NCBI RefSeq assembly: GCF_016031655.1
Contig: NZ_JACCHQ010000018.1
Coordinates: 1 to 64,000 of the forward strand
Origin: Bradyrhizobium glycinis
GTDB taxonomy: Bacteria > Pseudomonadota > Alphaproteobacteria > Rhizobiales > Xanthobacteraceae
Direction of reading: 5' to 3'
Length of the DNA: 64,000 bases
Shown here: positions 1-8,275 of the stretch, piece after piece
Position numbering within the stretch: the stretch's first letter is position 1
Layout of the letters: every line of letters begins with the position of its first letter
The notes under the pieces: generated by a model
What the model saw: the letters and a program-made list of their open reading frames with translations, nothing else
Told to the model about the DNA's origin: nothing
Database searches by the model: none
Made by a program: the position numbers and the translations under genes

Positions 1-900
1 GGCGTCCGCCCGTTCTTGCTCGGCCTTGATTACATCGGCTGCCGATGAAGACCGAGACTGCAGCGCGCGAAGCTGATCGGCCGCTACGGCACTGTTGGGG
101 GTGCGCGTCCGGTCAGCTTCGCTCCGCCGACCATACCATCAAACATGTGACGTGATCCCTTCAGCGGCCGCTTGACCACGGGCTATCGATGGTGCCAATT
201 ACCTTTAACGATCGGGTGCTTCTCCTGCGCGCGATCAGATTGGAACGTTGCGCGGCATCAGATTGGAATACCTGCGCGCGATCATTGGAATCCGCACCTC
301 AATGCGGTCGGCTCGAAATCATGATGCGTCGAGTGGGACCCGTCATAGCCTAGAGGCGGACTGCGACACGCGGGCGCGGAGCCGCCAAGGCTGGGAGCCG
401 ACAGGAACGGGACGGCGTCGCGCTCGAATTCGTCTTCATGACGGCCGTGCCGTGGCCGCCGCCGTGACAATTCTGGAACACGTTGCGGTCCTGACCGAAG
501 TAGTCGCGCCGTCTTGCCGTCTGGAGACGATGTGGGCAGTGACAGTCTTGGCTGCGTGCAACTACTGTTTCAGAAACCCAAGAAATCGAGTGGAGTATCT
601 CCGACAACGAAGCGGCTGTTTCCGTTCTTGCCGGAATCGTTGTTGATGCTACCAAAGAGATCGGCAATAAATGTTCCCCGTCGTAGCATTGTACTATGTA
701 CCCGCGGTTATACTTAAGCTGTCCTGCGGATGGCATACCGGTTTGGCTAGCTAAGACGGACCGCCACCAGTGGCTGTCACCTGGGTTGCCGTTGTCATAC
801 CATCAAGCGCCACAGCCGCGTTGGCCGAGTCCGTTACATTGGCTGATGCGATCCATGGCGATGTGCCAACACTCCATACTTTGCCAGTTTGGCCCGGCTT
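1..900. other. No gene recognised at window edge
   Basis: This stretch holds only short overlapping open frames on both strands and no family I can name. A minus-strand frame over roughly 1-110 reads as a plausible Ala/Gln/Arg-rich helical protein that would continue out of the window, but it has an upstream stop and no clear start. It is probably debris of the same plasmid/ICE-like material as the next features. Confidence 0.4.
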
Positions 901-909
901 TCCTCGACC

Positions 910-1390
910 ACCTTTCTGCATTCCTTGATCTATCAGCTGGTTGAGAGCAGCGGGGTCGAACGGATCGTGCTGATCGACCTCAAGGCGGCCTGGAATTCCC
1001 AACCGGTACCGACATAGTGGGAAGGTGCAGGTGATTTGGGATTTCCGGGAGGTGGTGCGCGTGGTCGAGGGGCTGGTCGCGACCATGGATGCACGCCAAG
1101 ACCAGATGCGCGACCAAGGTCTTCAGAACTGGCCAGGCGGCCGGACGTTTGTCATCATCGACGCGTACGCGGAGATCCAGAGCGAGATCGATACAGCAGA
1201 TGGCAAGGAGGAGAAAGCCATTGCCAAGCGCTTGTCGGGCAACCTTGTGCGGATTGCCCGGCGCGCCAGGGCTCTCGGCATTGTGCTGATCTGCGCGTTG
1301 CAGAAGCCCACACTGGACGCCATGGATTCGGCGCTCCGGAGCAACCTCGGCTGCCGCACCTGCCTGCGCGTCGGTTCAAACCAACTGGGC
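910..1390 (+). pseudogene. FtsK/SpoIIIE-type DNA translocase fragment
   Basis: The plus strand encodes part of a RecA-fold motor domain of the FtsK/SpoIIIE/TraB type. One frame (about 910-1010) carries a segment ending in VERIVLIDLK. The reading then moves to the frame from 1025, which has VIWDFREVVRVVEGL, a Walker-B-like strand TFVIIDAYAEI, and a sensor-like helix with GIVLICALQKPTLDA. The Walker A part is missing, the frame changes near 1020, and similarity ends near 1390, so this is a broken remnant. In the usual Walker B the position after Asp is Glu (IIDEYAE); here it is Ala. Such proteins act in plasmid or ICE conjugation, or in chromosome partitioning, so this may be conjugative-element debris (inference). 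Confidence 0.6.
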
Positions 1391-1407
1391 CGGGTTGCCG
1401 GCGGTAC

Positions 1408-1667
1408 GCCTCTTCATTGTCACCCGGCCGACCATAGGCCAAATCCTCGCCTTTCCAGTTTATGGGTGTCGCGTTCCGACACCAGTCCGTAAGCTTGCGA
1501 AGGTTTTCCTTGCTGATCTTGCGCTGGTAATCGCCATGTTTTTCACAATGGGCAAACTGGCCAAACTGGAATTCTCGCCGATTACGAGCAAAATACGAGT
1601 CCGGATTCGCCGGGTAAACCTTGGTCAGTCGTTTGATCGCCTCTTGCGTGGTGATGTCTTGCGTCAT
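1408..1667 (-). pseudogene. Truncated hypothetical protein, N-terminal part
   Basis: The minus strand from the ATG at 1667 reads about 86 coherent residues (beginning MTQDITTQEAIKRLTKVYP) with a charged, helical look. It then runs antisense into the FtsK-like fragment, where the translation turns into Arg/Gly/Pro-rich nonsense. The gene therefore seems to have lost its 3' end at about 1410, at a junction with the translocase remnant. I do not recognise the family. Confidence 0.4.
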
Positions 1668-1739
1668 GGGCGCTCGCTATGCTTCATCGTCAGCGCTTCG
1701 ACTGCAGCGCGACGGGGCAGCCAGCATGGGGATTGAATG

Positions 1740-2330
1740 ACGAACGTCGAGCTGAAACTGCGGCGCAGCATCAACAAGTTCGAGTGCGTTCTTTCGTCCG
1801 AAGGCGATCTCCAAGCGACGCTTTTTCAGGTCGAACGTGAACCGAGCGCTCTCGCGGCTATATGTGACGCGCTAATGACGATCATCGTCATCGACCTCGC
1901 CGCCCAACGCGTCGGCGATGTCCTCCAGGCGGTTGACCAGTGAGTCGAACGAATCGTCCATGCTATCGAACTCGACCACCAACTGCTGAAATTCGTCGGA
2001 GAAGAGTTCGTCGAGCGCTTCGCGGTGCGCCGCCCAGCCTTGGCGCAGCTCCAGCCGCCAAGTCATGTAATGGGCCCTCGGGTTCTGACCGGTCTCGACG
2101 ATGTAGCGAAAGGCCGGCGCATCGAGCGTGTCGACTTCCTTCCGAACGTCCTTCCGCCGTGTCGGCAAGCAGCCGATTGCACCAGCCTTCGGCCGATTCC
2201 GAGAGTCGGTCAGGCACCTTGATATCCGCGCGAAAAGCCGTACAGGCTGCGAATGGCGCCCGTCTCGGTGCCTTCGGGATCCTCGCTGTTGTTCTTGAGC
2301 CGGATGCCAGCAAGCGCCGCATCCGCAGCT
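1740..2330 (-). pseudogene. Decayed hypothetical genes
   Basis: From about 2330 down to 1872 the minus strand reads as one acidic, helical protein broken over at least two frames. A segment with DRLSESAEGWCNRLL in one frame is followed in another by WRLELRQGWAAHREALDELF and the tail ending GGEVDDDDRH before the stop at 1872. A second minus-strand segment (about 1870-1740, with RFTFDLKKRRLEIAFGRKN) has no start codon. The plus-strand frame from 1737 over the same bases also looks protein-like, so the strand of that last piece is uncertain. No family was recognised. It belongs to the degraded left edge. Confidence 0.35.
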
Positions 2331-2600
2331 CAGCGGCCGATGGCGGCACATAGTGGATCCGGAAGGCTGTTGAATGCCGACAAGCTGGCCTGCGGCATCT
2401 GTGTCGCCCTGATCGTCATCTCGTGGGTTATGTAGGGGCGGCACCTCCTAGAGAGGGTAGTTCTGCAACCCTTCACCCGTCAGCCAACGGTCGCGTGTGA
2501 GCGCGTCGGGCACGCGCCCCTGCTCACAGTTCTGCAAGAACTAGCTTGACACCTGCCTTGGAGGGCACGTCACACGATGGTGCCATTCCTCCCCAAAAGA

Positions 2601-2623
2601 GGGCCACTCCGAAGGAGTGGCCC
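2601..2623 (-). terminator. Rho-independent terminator after ald
   Basis: A perfect 10-bp inverted repeat (GGGCCACTCC, loop GAA, GGAGTGGCCC) lies about 40 bp beyond the ald stop. Read on the minus strand it is followed by TCTTTT, as expected for an intrinsic terminator of ald. Confidence 0.8.
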
Positions 2624-2661
2624 AAGTGAGGGAGGAAATGTCCCCATGGGGACCACTGGGA

Positions 2662-3780
2662 TCAGGCCGCGGCCTGTTCGATCGGTGAGAAGGGTAGGCC
2701 TAGACTCTCGGCCACCGCCTTATAAGTTAGCCGGCCCCGATAGACATTGAGGCCTGCGCGCAGATGCGGATTCTCGAGCACGGCTGAAAATCCCTTGTTC
2801 GCGAGAGCCAAGCCAAACGGCAGCGTGGCGTTGTTCAATGCCTGGCTTGAGGTGAGCGGGACAGCCCCGGGCATATTTGCGACGCAGTAGTGAATGACGC
2901 CGTCCACCTCGTAAGTCGGATCCGCGTGCGTCGTTGGACGCGAGGTCTCGAAGCATCCGCCCTGATCGATAGCTACATCCACGATGACGGAGCCCTTGCG
3001 CATTGAGCTCAACATGCCGCGGCCGACCAGCTTCGGCGCGCTGGCGCCGGGAACGAGCACCGCACCAATGACAACGTCCGCGGCAAATACTTCCTCCTCA
3101 ACGGCGTCTATGGTCGAAAACCTGGTGCGAACGCGCCCCTCGAATAGCTCGTCGAGCTCGCGAAGCCGGGGAATCGAACGGTCGAGGATCGTGACCTCGG
3201 CACCCAATCCCGCTGCCATCCGTGCCGCATGGGCACCAACGACCCCGCCTCCGATCACAACGATTCGGGCCGGCTGGACACCGGGCACGCCGCCGATCAA
3301 CAGTCCCCGCCCGCCGGCGTATCGCCTCAGCGCCGCACCCGCAGCTTCAATCGAAAGCCTGCCCGCAACCTCGCTCATCGGCGCAAGCAGCGGAAGCCCG
3401 CCAGCCGCACCAGTAACCGTCTCGTATGCAATGGCCGTACAACCGGACTTCATGAGGCCCTGAGCCTGCTCCGGGTCGGGCGCCAGATGCAGATATGTGA
3501 AGAGAATCTGGTTCTCTCGCAGCTGGGTCCATTCCGATGGCTGCGGCTCCTTGACCTTTACGATCATCTCGCTCGACGCAAAGACCTCGCGAGCGGAGTC
3601 CAAGATCGTCGCGCCGGCCTTGCGATAATGGTCGTCTGTGGCGCCGATGCCGGCACCGGCCGCTGTTTCGACCAGAACGCTGTGGCCTGCGGCCACATAT
3701 TCGCGAACAGCGCCAGGGGTCAGGCCCACGCGGTATTCATGCGTCTTGATCTCCTTGGGAACACCGACCTTCATTTGCAA
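2662..3780 (-). CDS. ald: Alanine dehydrogenase
   Basis: Alanine dehydrogenase interconverts L-alanine and pyruvate plus ammonia using NAD. The 372-residue length is normal for the family. The N-terminal substrate domain begins MKVGVPKEIKTHEYRVGLTP. The catalytic Lys is in VKVKEP (about residue 75) and the catalytic His in YLHLAPDPEQA (about 97). A Rossmann fold with IGGGVVGAHAA follows near residue 175, then the VDVAIDQGG loop with the active-site Asp near 270. The ATG at 3780 gives two residues before MKVGV; starting at the second Met (3774) is equally possible. It stands alone with its own terminator. In rhizobia, AldA is linked to alanine formation in bacteroids, which would suit a symbiosis region (inference). 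Confidence 0.95.
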   Translation of the reverse strand: MQMKVGVPKEIKTHEYRVGLTPGAVREYVAAGHSVLVETAAGAGIGATDDHYRKAGATILDSAREVFASSEMIVKVKEPQPSEWTQLRENQILFTYLHLAPDPEQAQGLMKSGCTAIAYETVTGAAGGLPLLAPMSEVAGRLSIEAAGAALRRYAGGRGLLIGGVPGVQPARIVVIGGGVVGAHAARMAAGLGAEVTILDRSIPRLRELDELFEGRVRTRFSTIDAVEEEVFAADVVIGAVLVPGASAPKLVGRGMLSSMRKGSVIVDVAIDQGGCFETSRPTTHADPTYEVDGVIHYCVANMPGAVPLTSSQALNNATLPFGLALANKGFSAVLENPHLRAGLNVYRGRLTYKAVAESLGLPFSPIEQAAA

Positions 3781-3905
3781 TCTCCTCTTCGAGGGCCCCT
3801 TCTAATGGGAATCGCGACGCAAACTTGCGAAAGTGAAGCCAAGTCGCGCGGAAATTCCGCGATTTTCCGCTCAACCTCGCAGGATTTCAAAGAAGGGAAT
3901 GAGAC

Positions 3906-4143
3906 AGATATGGCAATGTCGATGAGCAAGCGTAAGCGATGCATGACCGGCCGGGTGTGCCGTAGGGCCGGAATCAGCCAGGCTGACGTATTTCAATTTG
4001 AAGAAGAAGTATGCAGACCTGATGCCTTCGGAGATGAAGCGGCTGCGCCAGCTTGAGGAAGTGAATGCCAAGCTGAAGCGGATCGTCGCCAACCTGTCCC
4101 CGCACAAGGTCATGCTTCAAGATGTGCTCTCAAAAATGCTCTA
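3906..4143 (+). pseudogene. IS3-family OrfA remnant
   Basis: Plus-strand remnant of an IS3-family OrfA (helix-turn-helix protein). The N-terminus has lost its middle and reads AGISQ in one frame. After a one-base shift near 3985 the typical leucine-zipper part follows: YFNLKKKYADLMPSEMKRL, then KLKRIVANL and VMLQDVLSKML before the stop at 4143. OrfB is absent. The remnant abuts the 3' end of hoxX, where other Bradyrhizobium hup clusters carry hoxA, so this element may mark the deletion junction (inference). Confidence 0.75.
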
Positions 4144-5854
4144 AGGCCTGGCCGCAAGCGCGAGCTTGTCGACAAAGTGCGGTTTGGTCGCGCGCCGCGA
4201 GCGATGATCGGCGATGGTCAGCGATATACGCGACTTCGGCACCTTGTGGATGAAGTTATAGCGGGCGACGTGGTAGCTGGGATCGAAGCCGCAGAAGTTG
4301 GGCCCCATCCGCCGCAGCTCCTCGTCGAGGTAGGCCTGCAGGGGCTTTTCAATCTCATCCGCCTCGCGGCGTCTTGTCTTGTCGGAAAGGCGTCGTGCAA
4401 ATCCTGGGTCCGAGCCTGCCTCAGCGGCCAGCCTCACGAGCGCTTCGCGTGCAGGCTCGTTTCCTGCGAGCACACGATCGACGATACCAAGGCGCTGCGC
4501 CTCGGCGATACCCATCGGGCAACCGGCACTGCGTGATCCGCCTCGCGTTCCCAGCGCCCGCGCGACGCGGCAACAGATAGGTCCAGTATTCGGAGCCGAA
4601 GAGATTGCCCATGTCCTTGTAATGCGGATTGAGGACGACCTGATCACTGGCCCAGACCTCGTCGGCCGCCAGGCTCAAGAACGCGCCCCCGGCACCCGGA
4701 TTGCCCCGAATGACGGATATCAACAGCCGGTCCGTTGTCTCGATGATCGCGCGCGCAAGATCGTCGATGGCATTGATGTTGCGCCAGGATTCATCGGCGG
4801 CGCTGTCGGCGCCTCGATCTCAGCGAGATGAATCCCGTTCGACCAGTAATCGCGGCCGCCGGTCAGAAGCAGTACCTTCGTCGGGCGCGCGAGCGCAGCC
4901 CTATAGGCGCTCAGCAGTGCTTCACAGTCGCCGGTCGACATGGCGCCGTTGTAGAACGAGAACTCCAATTCGCCCACCTCGCCATGCTCGCTGTATTGCA
5001 GCGGCGCATAGCCGCAATCCGGCCGCCGCGGCAAGCGCGCGGCTTGTTCGGCGAACACCTCTGCCGCAGGTCGCTTCAAGCTCTTCGGTGCAAGCTGCCG
5101 CACATGGCCAATCCAGATCGCCCCCATCGACCGTCGCGCGGGCCAAGGCACCATCGCATTGTGCCACGATCGTACCGGGAACACCGGAGATGCCGCGCGC
5201 TTCATGGACATCGAACAGCTGCACGTCCTGGAAGAACAGGCTGTCGACCAGGCGTGGCATGCCGTCGGCGCTGTTGATCTTGCGCAGGGCGATTTCCGTC
5301 GTGTCGTGCTGCCAGTCGATCGCCCGATCGGACTGGCGGCAGGGCCCGCGCACGCGAATGCGCGCATCGCCCTCCTGCATCGGCTGCGGCGTCGGCTGTC
5401 CCGCTTCGATCGCATCGATGGCTTCCAACACCGCGTCGACGGCACCTGACGTCACCTCGTTGCGGTAGACGCTCGATTTTGCCGCGTGCCGCAATGGAAA
5501 GGTGCGGAACGCCCACACCGGACCCGCGTCGAACTCGCCGGTCGCCTGCAGAACGGTGACGCCCCACTCCGCCGCGCCCTCGAGAATGGCCCAGTCGGGC
5601 GCCGCCGGGCCTCGGTCACCGGGCGGGCCGGGATGGACGATCAGGCAGCGCACGCTGCGCCAGACGTCTTCGGGAATCGCCCGCTTGAGGAACGGCGCGA
5701 TCACCAAACCCGGCTGGTAGAGCGCGACGCTTTCGCGCGTGACGTCGGCATGGATGTCGAGCTCGACCGAGACCTCATGGCCGCGCTCGCGCAGCTCGAC
5801 ATGCAGACGCTGCGTCAGGCTGTTGAACGAATGCGAGAGCAGCAGGATGGGCAT
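4141..5854 (-). pseudogene. hoxX: HoxX/HypX, frameshifted
   Basis: HoxX (HypX) is a two-domain protein: an N-terminal formyl-THF-binding hydrolase/transferase part and a C-terminal enoyl-CoA-hydratase-like part. It supplies CO for the NiFe active site under aerobic conditions. Translation starts well at 5854 (MPILLLSHSFNSLTQRL) and covers both domains to the stop at 4141. The frame is broken three times: near 5122 (extra G in a run of five), near 4800, and near 4518 (extra C). Conserved blocks recovered across frames include EFSFYNGAMST, NPHYKDMGNLFGSEYW and GFDPSYHVARYNFIHKVPKSR. It follows hypE by 8 bp as the last gene of the operon. Either a true pseudogene or a sequence with several indel errors; the neighbouring genes show none. 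Confidence 0.85.
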
Positions 5855-5862
5855 CGTGGGCT

Positions 5863-6903
5863 TCAACAGATCCGCGGCAATTGCTCGCCGGAGAGCCAGT
5901 CGACGATCCGCCCGCCGCCAAAGCTCGTCGCCATCTGCACGAAATGGTGATCGTCGGCGACGGCCTGGCCGATGTCGGCGGCATCGCGGCCGAGCGGATG
6001 GGCCCGCATGGCGGCGAGCACCGCGCCGGCGACTTCCGGCGCGACGATCGCGACCAGCTTGCCCTCGTTGGCGACATGGAGCGGATCGAGCCCGAGCAGC
6101 TCGCACGCCGCCGCCACCCCCGGCTTGACCGGGATCGCCTCCTCCTGGAGGTGGAAACCGACGTCGGACTGCCGGGCGATCTCGTTCAGCGTGGCGGCGA
6201 GCCCGCCGCGGGTGGGATCGCGCATCAAGCGGATACCGCGGCCGCCGGCTTCGACCATCCTGGCGACGAGATCGTTCAGCGCCGCCGAATCCGAGACGAT
6301 CTCGGTCTCGAAGGCGAGATTCTGCCGCTTCGACATGATCGCGACCCCGTGGTCACCCAGCGTGCCGGAGATCAGTACGCGGTCGCCGACCCGCGCATTC
6401 TCGGCCGAGAGATCGAGCCCGTCGGGCACGATTCCGACCCCTGCCGTCGAGATGAACAGGCCGTCGGCCTTGCCAAGCTCGACCACCTTGGTGTCGCCAG
6501 TGATGATATGGACGCCGGCATCGCGCGCCGCCTGCCCCATGGACTCCGCGATCAGCTTGAGATCGGCGAAGCGAAATCCCTCCTCGATGATGAAGCTCGC
6601 CGAGAGATAGAGCGGCTTTGCACCGGCCATGGCGATGTCGTTGACGGTGCCGTGCACCGCGAGCGAGCCGATATTGCCGCCGGGGAAAAATAGCGGCGAG
6701 ACCACATAGCCGTCCGTCGTCATCACCATGCGCCCGGCGCCGACATCGAACGCCGACTGGTCGTTGCCGCGCGCCAGCCATTCATTGCCGAAGGCCTCAT
6801 GGAACAGGCCCGAGATCAACTGCGCCATGGCGCGGCCGCCCGAACCGTGAGACAGGTCGACGCAGCCGTTCCTGATATCGAGCTTGCGCTGATAGGCCTT
6901 CAT
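5863..6903 (-). CDS. hypE: Hydrogenase maturation protein HypE
   Basis: HypE dehydrates the carbamoyl group placed on its C-terminal Cys by HypF to a thiocyanate, the source of the CN ligands of the active-site iron. The 346-residue protein belongs to the PurM/ThiL fold, with LSHGSGGRAMAQL near residue 15 and RDPTRGGLAATLNEIA in the middle. It ends in the diagnostic LPRIC, with the Cys as the final residue. I start at MKAYQRKLDIRNG (6903); longer in-frame upstream sequence is antisense noise over hypD. Its ATG lies 3 bp from the hypD stop, so it is translationally coupled. Confidence 0.97.
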   Translation of the reverse strand: MKAYQRKLDIRNGCVDLSHGSGGRAMAQLISGLFHEAFGNEWLARGNDQSAFDVGAGRMVMTTDGYVVSPLFFPGGNIGSLAVHGTVNDIAMAGAKPLYLSASFIIEEGFRFADLKLIAESMGQAARDAGVHIITGDTKVVELGKADGLFISTAGVGIVPDGLDLSAENARVGDRVLISGTLGDHGVAIMSKRQNLAFETEIVSDSAALNDLVARMVEAGGRGIRLMRDPTRGGLAATLNEIARQSDVGFHLQEEAIPVKPGVAAACELLGLDPLHVANEGKLVAIVAPEVAGAVLAAMRAHPLGRDAADIGQAVADDHHFVQMATSFGGGRIVDWLSGEQLPRIC

Positions 6904-8042
6904 GACGCCCGCCTCTGCTGATGGTCGCGGAAGCGGCCGTAGGTCCAGTGCGCGGCGCAGGCGCCTTCCGAGGAGACCATGCAGGAGCCCATCGGGGTCT
7001 CCGGGGTGCAGACGGTGCCAAACAGCTTGCAGTCGACCGGCTTCTTCACCCCGCGCAGGATGGCACCGCATTCGCACGCCGGATTGTCGTCGACGCGAAG
7101 CTCGTTCATGCCGAAGCGGATTTCGGCGTCGTATTTGGCGTAAGCGCGCTTCAGCTTCAGCCCGCTATAGGGCACCTGGCCGAGGCCGCGCCATTCGAAC
7201 TGGTCGCGCAGCTCGAAAATGTCGGAGACCTCCTCTTTGGCACGCAGGTTGCCGTCGCGGGTCACCGCGCGGCTGTACTGGTTCTCGACCTCGTGCCTGT
7301 GCTCATTGACCTGCCGCACCAGCATCAGGATGGCCTGCATCATGTCGAGCGGCTCGAAGCCCGAGATCACCACCGGCCTGCCGAATTCTTCTGCGAAGAA
7401 TTCGTAAGGCGCGGTTCCGATGATGGTCGAGACATGAGCAGGGCCGACAAAGCCGTCGATCTCGACACGGCCGATGTTGCGGATGTCGGGACTCTCCAGA
7501 ATGTTCTGCATCGCCGGCGGCGTCAGCACGTGATTGCAGAACACGCTGAAATTTGCGAGCTGCTTCTTCTCGGCCATACGGATCATGACCGCCGTCGGCG
7601 GCGTCGTGGTCTCAAAGCCGATGGCGAAGAATACGACCTCGCGCGCGGGATTCTCCTCCGCGATCCTGACCGCATGGATGGTGGAGTAGACCATGCGGAT
7701 GTCGGCTCCGCGCGCCTTCGCTTTCAACAACGAGGCGCCTTGCGAGCCCGGCACCCGCATCAAATCGCCATAGACGCACAGGATGATGTCGGGCCGCATC
7801 GCGAGGCGGATCGCCATGTCGATGCGCCCGGCGGGCAGCACGCAGACCGGGCAGCCCGGCCCGTGGATCATCCGCACGTTCTTCGGCAGTAGGTCTTCGA
7901 GGCCATAGCGCGAGATCGCATGGGTATGGCCACCGCAGAACTCCATGAAGCGATACGGCCGTCCGGCATGGGCCCCCGTGCGGATCGTCTTCGCAAGCCC
8001 GAGCGCGATCTCCTTGTCGCGAAACTCGTCTGCATATTTCAT
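6900..8042 (-). CDS. hypD: Hydrogenase maturation protein HypD
   Basis: HypD is the scaffold, together with HypC, on which the Fe(CN)2CO unit is assembled; it carries a [4Fe-4S] cluster. The 380-residue length is typical. Visible family motifs are FMEFCGGHTHAISRYG (about residue 35), HGPGCPVCVLP (about 66), GFETTTPPTA and, near the C-terminus, the cluster cysteines in ACECGAILRG, PVDCKLFGTVC and PMGSCMVSSEGACAAHW. The start at 8042 (MKYADEFRD) overlaps the hypC stop by four bases (ATGA). Confidence 0.97.
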   Translation of the reverse strand: MKYADEFRDKEIALGLAKTIRTGAHAGRPYRFMEFCGGHTHAISRYGLEDLLPKNVRMIHGPGCPVCVLPAGRIDMAIRLAMRPDIILCVYGDLMRVPGSQGASLLKAKARGADIRMVYSTIHAVRIAEENPAREVVFFAIGFETTTPPTAVMIRMAEKKQLANFSVFCNHVLTPPAMQNILESPDIRNIGRVEIDGFVGPAHVSTIIGTAPYEFFAEEFGRPVVISGFEPLDMMQAILMLVRQVNEHRHEVENQYSRAVTRDGNLRAKEEVSDIFELRDQFEWRGLGQVPYSGLKLKRAYAKYDAEIRFGMNELRVDDNPACECGAILRGVKKPVDCKLFGTVCTPETPMGSCMVSSEGACAAHWTYGRFRDHQQRRAS

Positions 8043-8275
8043 GGCGAGACCCCCTCTCCTTCGGCGCTGAGCTCGCGCAACAGCTCGAGCGTCCGCCGCG
8101 CCTCTTCCGGATCGATCTTGGTCAAGGCGTGGCCGACATGGATAATCACGTAATCGCCGACGGCGAGGTCTTCGATCAAGGCGACCGAGATCTCCTTGCT
8201 GACGCCGTCGATCGAGACGATGGCCATCTCGTCGGGCAGGAGTTTCGTGACCTCTGCCGGTATCGCCAGACACAT
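8039..8275 (-). CDS. hypC: Hydrogenase maturation chaperone HypC
   Basis: A 78-residue chaperone that binds the large-subunit precursor and HypD. The essential Cys at position 2 is present in MCLAIPAEV, and the GDYVIIHVGHAL strand is typical. The start overlaps the hypF stop by ATGA, and the stop overlaps the hypD start. It is distinct from the HypC-like HupF (15152-15448), which acts only on the uptake hydrogenase. Confidence 0.97.
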   Translation of the reverse strand: MCLAIPAEVTKLLPDEMAIVSIDGVSKEISVALIEDLAVGDYVIIHVGHALTKIDPEEARRTLELLRELSAEGEGVSP

